A stretch of 64,000 nt of DNA from assembly GCF_900095025.1 (NCBI RefSeq), contig NZ_FMBK01000003.1, positions 1 through 64,000 of the forward strand, read 5' to 3'. The notes beneath the pieces were generated by a model. The model saw only the letters and a list, made by a program, of their open reading frames with translations. It had not been told where the DNA came from and ran no database searches. Source of the stretch: Acinetobacter albensis (GTDB taxonomy: Bacteria; Pseudomonadota; Gammaproteobacteria; Pseudomonadales; Moraxellaceae). The position numbers and the translations under genes are program-made. Of this stretch, positions 31,119-40,064 are shown one piece after another; position 1 is the first letter of the stretch, and the number at the start of each line of letters is the position of its first letter.

Positions 31119-31213
31119 TTTTTCTTAACCCTTAGCCCTTGAAGCGGTGATTTTGATCGCCATATTTATGAGCTATACTCTACGCAATTTTAAAATTGTA
31201 ATTAAGGTGACTT

Positions 31214-31621
31214 GTGGAACGTTGGTTCGAATTTATGGGGAATCACCCCTTCTTGTTTGGAACACTTGGGGTATTAATTGTTTTGTTCTTTGTTTTAGAA
31301 GGACAACGCAACGGTCGTAAAATTTCACCGCAATCCTTGGGGATTTTAGTCAAAGCTAAAAATGCCATGTTGATTGATTTACGTGATGCAAAAGATTTTC
31401 GTGAAGGTCACATCAGTGGCAGCCGCAATATTCCATATAGCCAAATTACCAGCCATATTGAAGAGCTAAAATCTTCAGATCGTCCGCTGGTGTTTATCTG
31501 TAACTTGGGCCAAATTGCAGGTACAGCCTTACATCAAGTAGGTCATGCTGATGCTTACCGTCTTGATGGCGGTATTAGTAACTGGAAAGCCCAAGGCTTG
31601 CCACTCATTAAAAGTAAATAG
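31214..31621 (+). CDS. membrane-anchored rhodanese-like protein (YibN type)
   Basis: One N-terminal hydrophobic segment (about residues 10-26) precedes a single rhodanese domain. The likely catalytic cysteine lies in FICNLGQIAG; the active-site loop is atypical, with NLGQIA after the Cys. The start is GTG 31214, with AAGGTGA 4-10 bases before it. It heads a rhodanese-grxC-secB cluster, as yibN does in E. coli. YibN has been connected to membrane-protein insertion and sulfur handling; the role here is inferred from context. Confidence 0.88.
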   Translation: MERWFEFMGNHPFLFGTLGVLIVLFFVLEGQRNGRKISPQSLGILVKAKNAMLIDLRDAKDFREGHISGSRNIPYSQITSHIEELKSSDRPLVFICNLGQIAGTALHQVGHADAYRLDGGISNWKAQGLPLIKSK

Positions 31622-31641
31622 TTCGCTTAAGGAAAATTCAC

Positions 31642-31896
31642 ATGGCTGAAGTAATCATTTATTCCACCACAGTATGCCCTTATTGTATTCGTGCAAAACA
31701 ACTGCTTGAGCGTAAAGGCATTGCTTATAAAGAAATTAACTTATCCAATGAAGCACCTGAAGTCCGTGTTGAACTGATGCAACGTACTCACCATCGTACT
31801 GTGCCACAAATTTTTATTAACGACCAATTTATTGGTGGTTTTGATCAACTTTATGCTTTAGAGCGTGAAGGAAAATTAAACGAATTACTGGCTTAA
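31642..31896 (+). CDS. grxC: glutaredoxin 3
   Basis: This is a dithiol glutaredoxin of 84 residues with the active site CPYC (Cys12 and Cys15), the TVPQIFI cis-proline segment and GGFD glutathione-binding loop. It reduces disulfides and glutathionylated proteins. It lies 20 bp after the rhodanese gene and 36 bp before secB in one operon. Confidence 0.95.
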   Translation: MAEVIIYSTTVCPYCIRAKQLLERKGIAYKEINLSNEAPEVRVELMQRTHHRTVPQIFINDQFIGGFDQLYALEREGKLNELLA

Positions 31897-31932
31897 TGCC
31901 GTATCAAATCACTTCATATTAAGGATTAAAGA

Positions 31933-32388
31933 ATGAGTGAAGAACAACAAGCTCAACCGCAACTGGCATTAGAGCGCATTTATACCAAAGATATTTCTTT
32001 TGAAGTGCCTGGGGCTCAAGTATTTACCAAAGAATGGCAACCTGAACTGAATATTAATCTTTCATCTGCTGCAGAAAAAATTGATGCAACGCATTACGAA
32101 GTTGCATTACAAGTAGTGGTACAAGCCAATAATGCGGGTGACACAGCCTTTATTGTGGATGTCACACAATCAGGTATTTTCTTGGTAGATGGGGTTGAAG
32201 AAGAACGTCTTCCTTATATTTTGGGTGCATATTGCCCAAATATCTTGTTCCCATTCCTACGTGAAGCAGTAAATGATATGGTGACCAAAGGAAGCTTCCC
32301 ACAATTGCTACTTACGCCAATTAACTTCGATGCTGAATTCGAAGCCAATATGCAACGTGCTCAAATTGCTGCGGAAGGTCAAGCTTAA
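31933..32388 (+). CDS. secB: protein-export chaperone SecB
   Basis: SecB keeps exported proteins unfolded and hands them to SecA. Its 151 residues and the conserved segments ([23 protein letters not shown] and [18 protein letters not shown] [18 protein letters not shown]) are standard. It is the last gene of the rhodanese-grxC-secB operon, followed by a terminator. Confidence 0.96.
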   Translation: MSEEQQAQPQLALERIYTKDISFEVPGAQVFTKEWQPELNINLSSAAEKIDATHYEVALQVVVQANNAGDTAFIVDVTQSGIFLVDGVEEERLPYILGAYCPNILFPFLREAVNDMVTKGSFPQLLLTPINFDAEFEANMQRAQIAAEGQA

Positions 32389-32410
32389 TCGCTTTGCTTT
32401 TAAAAATAAA

Positions 32411-32436
32411 AAAGACCGCATGTGCGGTCTTTTTTA
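32411..32436 (+). terminator. terminator between secB and fabI
   Basis: GACCGC (32414-32419) pairs with GCGGTC (32424-32429) around ATGT, with an A-tract before and T-tract after, so it can serve both convergent genes. Confidence 0.93.
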
Positions 32437-32487
32437 TTGCTGATTTTTAATTTCCTACTGGATAAAACTAGACGTTTTTAAATCAAT

Positions 32488-33294
32488 TTATTCAGCATCC
32501 ATCATTAAATCTGCGCTCATTCCTACAGTATTGAAACCTGCATCGACATACATAATTTCACCTGTAATCCCATTTGCCCAAGGCGAACATAGGAATAATG
32601 CGGCATTACCTACATCTTCAATGGTTACATTACGTTTAAGCGGTGCAACTTTTTCATTCAAATCAAGCATTTTACGGAATGATTTGATCCCAGATGCCGC
32701 CAGAGTACGAATTGGACCAGCTGAAATTGCGTTGACACGAATACCTTCGCTGCCTAGACTTGAAGCCAAATAACGTACACCGGCCTCTAATGATGCTTTC
32801 GCCATTCCCATCACGTTATAGTTTGGCATTACACGTTCAGAACCTTGGTAAGTCAATGTGAGTAAACAACCTTGACGAACTTTTAATAATGGCTTAGCCG
32901 CACGCGCCATCGCAATAAAACTATAAGCACTGATATCATGCGCTACATTAAAGCCGTCACGGTCTGTAATGTCAGTAAAATCACCATCTAAAGTATGCGC
33001 TGGTGCGAAACCAATCGAATGCACGACACCATCCAAGCCATCCCAATGTTTTGCTAACTCTGCAAAAGCTTGTTCAATTTCAGCATCAACTGCCACGTCA
33101 CAAGGGAAAACCAAAGTTGAATCAAATTGTGCAGCAAAATCGTCTACACGTTTTTTTAGTTTTTCATTTGGATAAGTAAAAGCAAGTTCTGCACCTTCAC
33201 GATGTAAAGATTGGGCAATACCAAATGCAATCGATAATTTACTTGCAATACCTGCAATTAAAAAACGCTTACCCGCTAAAAGTCCTTGTGCCAT
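32488..33294 (-). CDS. fabI: enoyl-[acyl-carrier-protein] reductase FabI
   Basis: FabI performs the last reduction of each fatty-acid elongation cycle with NADH and is the triclosan target. The short-chain reductase fold shows the FabI-type cofactor site [20 protein letters not shown] and catalytic residues in [13 protein letters not shown] (Tyr and Lys six residues later). At 268 residues it is the normal size. It is a single gene on the minus strand. Confidence 0.95.
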   Translation of the reverse strand: MAQGLLAGKRFLIAGIASKLSIAFGIAQSLHREGAELAFTYPNEKLKKRVDDFAAQFDSTLVFPCDVAVDAEIEQAFAELAKHWDGLDGVVHSIGFAPAHTLDGDFTDITDRDGFNVAHDISAYSFIAMARAAKPLLKVRQGCLLTLTYQGSERVMPNYNVMGMAKASLEAGVRYLASSLGSEGIRVNAISAGPIRTLAASGIKSFRKMLDLNEKVAPLKRNVTIEDVGNAALFLCSPWANGITGEIMYVDAGFNTVGMSADLMMDAE

Positions 33295-33392
33295 GTGAAT
33301 TCACTCAAAATAATTTATAAGCATAATGCCAAGTCTAAAGCATTTGCGAAATTGCATAATGCGCCTTTTTTAATAGGTTATGTAAAATCATA

Positions 33393-33420
33393 AAAAAGCT
33401 CCCGATTTAGGGAGCTTTTT
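33393..33420 (-). terminator. terminator downstream of the Bax inhibitor-1-like gene
   Basis: AAAAAGCTCCC (33393-33403) pairs with GGGAGCTTTTT (33410-33420) around a 6-nt loop. On the minus strand it follows the Bax inhibitor-1-like gene. Confidence 0.92.
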
Positions 33421-33438
33421 TATTTAGACCTAAAATTC

Positions 33439-34173
33439 TTAATCATCACCTTGTAACAGGCTGAGCAGACGTAAAAACGAGTAATACATCCATACCAAAG
33501 TTGCAAGTAAGGCAATACCACACAACCACTCCATTGCTTTGGGTGCATGTTGTGCAGCAGATGATTCAATCAAATCAAAATCGAGAATCAGGTTTAAAGA
33601 TGCAATGACAGCGACAAATGCTGCAAACCCAATCCCCAACCAGTTACTTTCAAAAATAAAAGGAATACTTGAACCAAAAGCCAGACGCATTACAATTTGC
33701 ACCACAAATACTATGGCGATTGCGATTGATGCTGACATCACTACAGCTTTAAACTTTTCTGTCGCACGGATAATTTGGAAACGATATAAAGCAAACATCA
33801 CGAGTGTCGTAATAAAGGTCGCCAATAAGGCTTGTAATGGGACACCTGGAAATTTAATTTGGAAAATTACTGAAATTCCACCCAGAAAAGCCCCTTCAAA
33901 TAAAGCATAAGGAATGGCCAATATTCGTGCTGTATTTGGCTTAAATGTTGCAATCAGGGCTAAAATTATTCCACCAATCGCTCCGACCATAGCGCCTGCA
34001 TAAGCAAGTGAGATATTGGCCGTGATGAAGCTATAGAAAAACAGTGCCAAACCCACAACTGCTGCAATGACCGTTAATAAAATAGATTTTTGAATTGCAC
34101 CTTGTACGGTCATGGTGTCATTAAAATCGCTTTGGGTTTCTACCCGAGTCAAAATAGGATTATTACTTTGCAT
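33439..34173 (-). CDS. Bax inhibitor-1/YccA family membrane protein
   Basis: The 244-residue protein has about seven hydrophobic helices and the BI-1-like pattern (ALFEGAFLGGISVIF and LILDFDLIESSAAQHAPKAM, with the paired acidic residues of this family near the C-terminus). Bacterial relatives include YccA, a modulator of the FtsH protease, and calcium-leak channels. The start is ATG 34173. It is a single-gene unit with 271 bp of AT-rich DNA upstream. Confidence 0.87.
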   Translation of the reverse strand: MQSNNPILTRVETQSDFNDTMTVQGAIQKSILLTVIAAVVGLALFFYSFITANISLAYAGAMVGAIGGIILALIATFKPNTARILAIPYALFEGAFLGGISVIFQIKFPGVPLQALLATFITTLVMFALYRFQIIRATEKFKAVVMSASIAIAIVFVVQIVMRLAFGSSIPFIFESNWLGIGFAAFVAVIASLNLILDFDLIESSAAQHAPKAMEWLCGIALLATLVWMYYSFLRLLSLLQGDD

Positions 34174-34444
34174 GATTTACTCATTTTTGATTTGAATTAT
34201 TAAAATAGTATAAATTGCTTTTTGGCTAGGCCTAATAGTTTTTTATTTTTCAACATAATAGCCCTACAAATTAAAACTGATTCAACACTTGAATACAACT
34301 TTATTTTTCTGCATTTTATACTCGATTAAGAATACATGATGTCCAACAAACTGATTCGATAAGCTGAATTTAGTATAATAACCATTCACTTTAAGCAGAA
34401 AAATGAATGCTTTTTTCTAGATCAAACATAGTCTAACCGCAATT

Positions 34445-35266
34445 TTATATTTCAAGCTTTAAAGCCTGTAGTGAATTTTGCCAAACTTGTTCTGCCAATA
34501 GATCAATCTCAAGATTAAGGCTTTGCGCCAATCCTATTAACACATAAGGTAAATTAGCGGGGGTATTTCTGGTCCGCTGTTCAGTTGAACGTTGACAGCA
34601 CAACGGCGTCATATCAGGACAATCCGTTTCCAAAACCAGATGCTCGACTCCAATCTCCTGCACAACAGCATGTAATTTTTTTGCATTCGGATTGGTAATT
34701 TGCCCTGTCACACCAATTTTGAAACCCAATTTAATCAAAGCTTTGGCTTCTTCCACCCCTCCACTAAAAGCATGTGCAATACCTCCCTGTTTAAAATGTT
34801 GCTGTTTTAACAGCGCCAAAGTATCGGCATGTGCTTTACGAATATGTAGAAGAACAGGTTTATTAAAGTGTTGCGCCAACTCTAATTGAGCCACAAAAAA
34901 CTCTTTTTGCTTTTTAAAAGTTTCAGGATGTTTATGTTGTTTTAAAAAAGTATCTAAACCAATTTCCCCAATGGCAATACATTTTTCATTTTTTAGAAGA
35001 TTTTCTAAATGATTTAAATGCTCCATTTCATGCTGTTCGATATAAAATGGATGCAAGCCAGGTGCTAAATAACCTGTCGGTGCATCGACCAATTGCGCTA
35101 AAAATTGTTGAGTGTTAAGTAAATCTTGAAAACGCGATTGTATAAATCCAATCAAGATTAAACGTTCAACGCCAACTGCTTTTGCTGCATATGCCAAATG
35201 TTCCCGATCTTGATCAAAATCAGGAACATCAAAATGGGTATGTGTATCAAACAGTCGGTATGTCAT
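34445..35266 (-). CDS. tatD: TatD family metal-dependent hydrolase
   Basis: This is a TIM-barrel metal-dependent DNase/deoxyribonuclease-family hydrolase. The metal ligands appear in FDTHTHFD (near the start), GEIGLD, HIRKAH, HAFSGG and LETDCPD. E. coli paralogues TatD, YcfH and YjjV are hard to separate by sequence; the LETDCPDMTPL motif resembles YjjV. ATG 35266 is used rather than the in-frame TTG before it. It starts 12 bases after the next upstream gene ends. Confidence 0.88.
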   Translation of the reverse strand: MTYRLFDTHTHFDVPDFDQDREHLAYAAKAVGVERLILIGFIQSRFQDLLNTQQFLAQLVDAPTGYLAPGLHPFYIEQHEMEHLNHLENLLKNEKCIAIGEIGLDTFLKQHKHPETFKKQKEFFVAQLELAQHFNKPVLLHIRKAHADTLALLKQQHFKQGGIAHAFSGGVEEAKALIKLGFKIGVTGQITNPNAKKLHAVVQEIGVEHLVLETDCPDMTPLCCQRSTEQRTRNTPANLPYVLIGLAQSLNLEIDLLAEQVWQNSLQALKLEI

Positions 35267-35277
35267 CAAAAATCACA

Positions 35278-36270
35278 TTAAGATTTTGCTTTATTATTTT
35301 CAGCAGGGTTACCGGCAGGTGAACTGTTTTTTGTTTGAACTGGAGGTAAATATTCTTTTTTCAGTACTGTTTGTAATTGATCATAAGGAATTGTCAAACG
35401 CGGTAATCCTACGACATAAGGTCCAATTTCATATTCCCCATATTGCAATACTAAACCTTGAGTGGATAAGTAAAAATTATCGGAAAGTGTAAATTTCCAT
35501 ACTTGTTCATATTCTTCAAGGTTGTCTGCCAATTTTGAATCCATCACCCAAATTTTAAATACTTCATGGGCTTTATTCTGTAAAATTGCTTTTTGATTTG
35601 GCGCTAAAATATCATCAAGCTTCATTTGTTTTTTGTTTTTCAAATCAAAATTATAGTAATGCTGAGAAGATGAACCATGTGCACCGCCCAAATAACTACT
35701 TGAATTTAAAACCACGGTCGCCAGTGGAACCGTTGCATTTAAAATTTTAGGCTTAATCATTAAACTAATTTGATGATGGGCACTGAGTGCTTTTAACTCC
35801 TTGTCTAATAATAAAAAAATACTTAGATAAGGAGTAATTTGTTTTTCTATTTTTTGTTTTTTTGTTTCCACCGCAATTGATGCAGGTTGGTCTAGAATTT
35901 GATTTTGACTATTTGAAGTTGTGACTTCTGTCGTTACCGCTTGTGGCTTATCTTTCAGTAACTTCGGAGAAATGTCTAAAATTTGGTCAAGCTGTTTTAA
36001 AATTTGCTCATCAATCAACTCATCTACAAAGGCTTGATTACTGGAGAGCCGTTCTATCGAAATTTCTGGACAGCTATTACCATCACATGCTGGTAGCCCC
36101 AGAGCCAGCTTTTCAGTATCTCCGACCAGTTTTACTGTTTCTACTTGCTTCGCAGGTTCAGATTGTGCAGTTTGTTGGTCTTTAGGCTCAGCTTGTTTAG
36201 GCTGACATGCCGTTAATGCCATGGTTGTAGCCAGAAAACTGATGGTAAAGAAGACTTTATTTTTAAACAT
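35278..36270 (-). CDS. lipoprotein with RsiV-like DUF3298 domain
   Basis: The lipobox LTAC puts the lipidated Cys near residue 22. A low-complexity linker is followed by an N-terminal pocket with two cysteines (LPACDGNSCPEISI) and a C-terminal DUF3298-type segment (SDNFYLSTQGLVLQYGEYEI and GLPRLTIPYDQL). DUF3298 occurs in periplasmic domains such as that of the B. subtilis anti-sigma factor RsiV, which binds lysozyme, but this protein has no obvious sigma-factor link. It is a paralogue of the next lipoprotein (36338). Confidence 0.8.
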   Translation of the reverse strand: MFKNKVFFTISFLATTMALTACQPKQAEPKDQQTAQSEPAKQVETVKLVGDTEKLALGLPACDGNSCPEISIERLSSNQAFVDELIDEQILKQLDQILDISPKLLKDKPQAVTTEVTTSNSQNQILDQPASIAVETKKQKIEKQITPYLSIFLLLDKELKALSAHHQISLMIKPKILNATVPLATVVLNSSSYLGGAHGSSSQHYYNFDLKNKKQMKLDDILAPNQKAILQNKAHEVFKIWVMDSKLADNLEEYEQVWKFTLSDNFYLSTQGLVLQYGEYEIGPYVVGLPRLTIPYDQLQTVLKKEYLPPVQTKNSSPAGNPAENNKAKS

Positions 36271-36337
36271 GAGACTGACCTATAACGTTACTCTGGTAAA
36301 TTGACTGCGACTCCATGCCGATCACTACAGCCATTCA

Positions 36338-37153
36338 CTAGAACATATGCTGATAAACATCACTTTTCAATACCTGTTGCGTTTGTGCTTGGGTTAAATA
36401 AATATCTAATTGTGGGCCATCTTTAACAATTTCGTGAGTGCGATAATGTAAACCAACTCCTTCTTGGTCAAAGAACCAATCGGATTGGCCCCAATAGAGC
36501 TTTTGAGGTGCATTTTTTTTCACCTCAACTGATTGCTGTTTTAACCATTTTTGATAGGCCTGCTGAACAATTTGATCCATATTTGTTTGCTGTTTGGCTT
36601 CAATTAAACTCAACAAGGAAACACTTTGCTGCTTTTTACGATCGGCCACAAAAAAATAGTAACGCTCCTTAACCTTAATACCTTCTTGATTGGTGTCCAC
36701 GCCCAATTGCATCAGTAAATATTGATTTCGCTGATAAGCAATTCGGGTATACATCGACAATTCATAGGCATTATTTTTCGAAAATTCGGCTTGCCAAGTA
36801 TCCGATTTTTTGACATAAGCATTGATAGCTTGCTGCAAGCCCATGTCTTGTTTCATAGAAATCTGATCTTGAATAACCACCGCTTGACGTTTTGAAATCC
36901 AGTCATTTAACCAATCATCTGTGGTTTGTACAGTTTGAATTTTAACGTCAATACAGTTTTTAGTTTCGCAAAAAGGAAGGGCAATTTTTGCTGCTTGTTC
37001 TTGAATATTCAGGTAGGGCAGCACATCGGCTTGCTCTGTTTTAAGTTTTTTTTCTGCAGATTTAGAAGCAGCATCTTGTTGTTTTGATGCATCACAGGCA
37101 CTGAGTATCAGACCAATGGCCATCAATAATGCACTCATTATTTTCCTGTTCAT
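36338..37153 (-). CDS. lipoprotein, paralogue of the upstream DUF3298 lipoprotein
   Basis: The lipobox ILSAC marks a lipoprotein signal; ATG 37153 (MNRKIMSALL) is preferred to an upstream GTG. The mature protein shares a layout with the 35278-36270 protein: an LPxCxxxxC pair (LPFCETKNCIDVKI), then a DQI-containing helix, and a C-terminal SDWFFDQEGVGLHYRTHEI matching the neighbour's DNFYLSTQGLVLQYGEYEI. The two genes are 67 bp apart, so they look like a divergent tandem duplication. Function unknown. Confidence 0.75.
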   Translation of the reverse strand: MNRKIMSALLMAIGLILSACDASKQQDAASKSAEKKLKTEQADVLPYLNIQEQAAKIALPFCETKNCIDVKIQTVQTTDDWLNDWISKRQAVVIQDQISMKQDMGLQQAINAYVKKSDTWQAEFSKNNAYELSMYTRIAYQRNQYLLMQLGVDTNQEGIKVKERYYFFVADRKKQQSVSLLSLIEAKQQTNMDQIVQQAYQKWLKQQSVEVKKNAPQKLYWGQSDWFFDQEGVGLHYRTHEIVKDGPQLDIYLTQAQTQQVLKSDVYQHMF

Positions 37154-37218
37154 GCGAATCACTCTTTTTAAAGGAACTGATGAATATCAAAGTGGTAAAT
37201 TTAAACATTATCAATAAT

Positions 37219-37243
37219 AAAACAGCTTCCTAAAGAAGCTGTT
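37219..37243 (-). terminator. prfC terminator
   Basis: AAACAGCTTC (37219-37228) pairs with GAAGCTGTTT (37234-37243) around a 5-nt loop. It lies just after the prfC stop on the minus strand. Confidence 0.9.
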
Positions 37244-37257
37244 TATCGTTCGTGATT

Positions 37258-38847
37258 TTAGTGTTCACGTGTCGCACGGAACTGGATATCGGGATAGCGC
37301 TCTTGCATTAACTGCAAGTTGACACGACTAGGGGCCAAATAAGTTAAATGACCACCACCATCAAGTGACAACTGATCATGAGCTTTTTTCTTAAACTCAT
37401 TGAATTTTTTCTCATCATCACATGAGACCCAACGCACTGTATTGATATTCACAGGCTCGTACACACAGTCAACCTTATATTCTTCTTTTAAGCGATAGGC
37501 CACGACATCAAACTGAAGTACACCGACCGCACCCACGATCAAATCATTACTCATTTGTGGCATAAAGACTTGAGTTGCGCCTTCTTCTGAAAGTTCCTTC
37601 AAACCTTTTTGTAATTGCTTAGATTTTAACGGATCTTTTAAACGAACACGACGGAACATTTCAGGTGCAAAGTGAGGAATACCGGTAAAGTGCAGATTCT
37701 CACCCGCAGTAAATGTGTCGCCAATTTGAATGGTGCCATGATTATGCAAACCGATAATATCGCCCGGCCATGCTTGTTCAAGCTGCTCTCGCTCTCCTGC
37801 CAAAAAGGTTAAGGCATCACTAATCCGAACATCTTTACCCAGACGTACATGATTCATTTTCAAACCTTTCTCATATTTTCCTGAACAGATTCGCATGAAT
37901 GCAATACGGTCACGATGTTTTGGATCCATATTGGCCTGAATTTTAAACACAAATCCAGTAAAGCCTTCTTCCGTTGCTTCAACTACACGCTCATGGGTAG
38001 GATGTGCTTTCGGTTCGGGTGCCCATTGAATAAAAGTATCAAGCACATGATCCACTGCAAAGTTACCCAAAGCAGTGCCGAATAAAACGGGGGTTTGCTT
38101 GCCTTGCAAGAATAATTCACGATCAATCGGATCATTGGCCATTTGCACCAATTCCAATGATTCTTCAAAAGCGGCAAAGGCTAAATCACCGACTTTCTCA
38201 CGTAAGTCAGGATAGTCATATCCATCACGCTTTTCAATTTCGGTAATGGTTGAACCAAAACCTGCTTTATAAACGTAAAACTTTTCTTCGATCAGGTTAT
38301 ATACGCCAGCGAAATCACGTCCTGTTCCCATTGGCCAAGTCAATGGTACACAACGAATTTTCAAGACATTTTCAATTTCATCCAGTAATTCCAATGGCTC
38401 ACGTATTTCCCGATCCATTTTATTGACAAAAGAAATGATCGGCGTGTCACGCATACGACAGACCTCCATTAATTTAATGGTTCGGTCTTCTACCCCTTTT
38501 GCACCATCAATCACCATTAAGGCAGAATCAACGGCTGTTAAAGTACGATAAGTGTCTTCCGAAAAGTCTTCATGTCCGGGAGTATCGAGTAAATTAATGA
38601 CATGCTTTTTAAACGGGAACTGCATCACCGAAGTGGTAATGGAAATCCCGCGCTCTTTTTCCATCTCCATCCAGTCAGAGGTAGCAGCACGGTCTGATTT
38701 ACGACTTTTCACCATCCCTGCAACTTGAATAGCCTTCCCCCACAATAACAGTTTTTCTGTCATGGTCGTTTTACCAGCATCGGGGTGGGAAATAATAGCA
38801 AAGGTTCTACGAGCCTTTACCTCTCTAGCTAATTGATCTTTAAACAT
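37258..38847 (-). CDS. prfC: peptide chain release factor 3
   Basis: RF3 is the translational GTPase that recycles RF1 and RF2 after termination. It has the G1 motif [16 protein letters not shown]3 DTPGHEDF and G4 VNKMDR, plus the RF3-specific C-terminal domain. Its 529 residues match E. coli (529). It is the last clearly core gene before the accessory region that begins about 38.9 kb. Confidence 0.97.
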   Translation of the reverse strand: MFKDQLAREVKARRTFAIISHPDAGKTTMTEKLLLWGKAIQVAGMVKSRKSDRAATSDWMEMEKERGISITTSVMQFPFKKHVINLLDTPGHEDFSEDTYRTLTAVDSALMVIDGAKGVEDRTIKLMEVCRMRDTPIISFVNKMDREIREPLELLDEIENVLKIRCVPLTWPMGTGRDFAGVYNLIEEKFYVYKAGFGSTITEIEKRDGYDYPDLREKVGDLAFAAFEESLELVQMANDPIDRELFLQGKQTPVLFGTALGNFAVDHVLDTFIQWAPEPKAHPTHERVVEATEEGFTGFVFKIQANMDPKHRDRIAFMRICSGKYEKGLKMNHVRLGKDVRISDALTFLAGEREQLEQAWPGDIIGLHNHGTIQIGDTFTAGENLHFTGIPHFAPEMFRRVRLKDPLKSKQLQKGLKELSEEGATQVFMPQMSNDLIVGAVGVLQFDVVAYRLKEEYKVDCVYEPVNINTVRWVSCDDEKKFNEFKKKAHDQLSLDGGGHLTYLAPSRVNLQLMQERYPDIQFRATREH

Positions 38848-38862
38848 GAGAAAAATCTACAA

Positions 38863-38900
38863 TATGTACACAGTTATGTACACATTTCTAAATATGTACT
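38863..38900. repeat. three TATGTAC repeats upstream of prfC
   Basis: TATGTACA occurs at 38863-38870 and 38875-38882, and TATGTACT at 38893-38900. TGTACA is itself a palindrome, so these could be half-sites for a dimeric regulator or just AT-rich repeats. A DnaA-box match TTATCCACA is at 38984-38992. The 158-bp gap is otherwise featureless. Confidence 0.45.
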
Positions 38901-39005
38901 AAAACTGAAAAAGTGGGAATTTAAAATTGGCGTAATTGTAGCAGATTTGAATAGGATTTTACTGATTGCGGATATGTCTTGATTTATCCACAATTGAAAG
39001 TATTG

Positions 39006-40010
39006 TTATCTTTTTAATCTATATCTTTGCTTCGGACTTTTCGGCTTATCAGGAATGGTACGTTTAATCAGACCAGCTTCTATTGCAGGATTTAAGTAAT
39101 TCCTTTGGAATGTTGCTCGATGAGTTAATCCGACCAATTGCATCAATTCAGCTAAAGTATAATCTTCTTGCTTCATTGCCGAAAGTAAACGCTGAACTTG
39201 GTCGCTCACTTGTACGTTAACTTGAGCGGTAACATGACCGCTATCTTGAGCGGTATCAGTTGAACTAAGAATGGCATCTAAAATCATCTGTAAGATGAAT
39301 TCTATAAATGGGGCTGAATCTGTTCGGTCTGTACTTGCTTGCAAAGCCTCATAGTAGGCTTTTTGATTTTGATAGATCAAACTCTCAACAGGAATATTAG
39401 CAAAGATTGGATTCCATCTGCTTAATATTAAAGTTTGCCATAGCCTTCCCATGCGACCATTGCCATCCGCAAATGGATGAATGAATTCAAACTCATAGTG
39501 AAATACTGAACTTTGGATAAGAGGATGCACTTCGCTATCATTTAACCAATCAAGTAAGTCAACCATCAGTCGATTAATTTGATTTGCAGGCGGAGCCATA
39601 TGCACCACTCGATCACCTGACATTACACCAACACCACCATGACGATATTGACCGACTTCATCAATTAAACCTGTCATTAAAATTTGATGAGCTTGTAATA
39701 GGTCTTTTTCTTGGCTTGGTTGCCACTGCTGAAAGGCTTCATAGGCTTTAATGGCATTACGCACTTCCTGTACTTCTTTTGGCGGTGCAATTACGGTCTT
39801 TCCATTGATGATCGCCGTGATCTGTTCCGTACTTAAAGTGTTCCCTTCAATCGCCAGTGAGCCTTGAATGGTACGGATACGATTGGCTTTTCGTAGTTTT
39901 AAGCTGTCTTGGATTTCTTCTAGAACAGTCAGGCGCCCAATATTCTCACTAATCTGTGCAATCAGGTAAATGATTTTAGATGTGATGGTATAAGGCGGTT
40001 GGTATTTCAT
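39006..40010 (-). CDS. Fic family protein (probable AMPylase/NMPylase)
   Basis: The Fic core motif HPFADGNGRMGR (near residues 178-189) is complete, so the enzyme should transfer AMP or another nucleotide to target hydroxyls. The inhibitory segment SLAIEGN (51-57) lies N-terminal to the core, matching class II Fic proteins that block themselves. A C-terminal winged-helix-like region (LAELMQLVGLTHRATFQRN) may bind DNA. The start at 40010 is chosen over codons 9 residues upstream. It is the distal gene of the defence-like block. No separate antitoxin is adjacent. Confidence 0.87.
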   Translation of the reverse strand: MKYQPPYTITSKIIYLIAQISENIGRLTVLEEIQDSLKLRKANRIRTIQGSLAIEGNTLSTEQITAIINGKTVIAPPKEVQEVRNAIKAYEAFQQWQPSQEKDLLQAHQILMTGLIDEVGQYRHGGVGVMSGDRVVHMAPPANQINRLMVDLLDWLNDSEVHPLIQSSVFHYEFEFIHPFADGNGRMGRLWQTLILSRWNPIFANIPVESLIYQNQKAYYEALQASTDRTDSAPFIEFILQMILDAILSSTDTAQDSGHVTAQVNVQVSDQVQRLLSAMKQEDYTLAELMQLVGLTHRATFQRNYLNPAIEAGLIKRTIPDKPKSPKQRYRLKR

Positions 40011-40064
40011 TTCGTTCTCAATAATTAAGCATTTCAATTAAAACTTTTCGTTTACCGTTAAAGC

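Noticed and set aside
38984..38992. Replication origin at the DnaA-box match
   Set aside because: Only one 9-mer match, with no cluster, AT-rich unwinding element or dnaA/dnaN neighbours.
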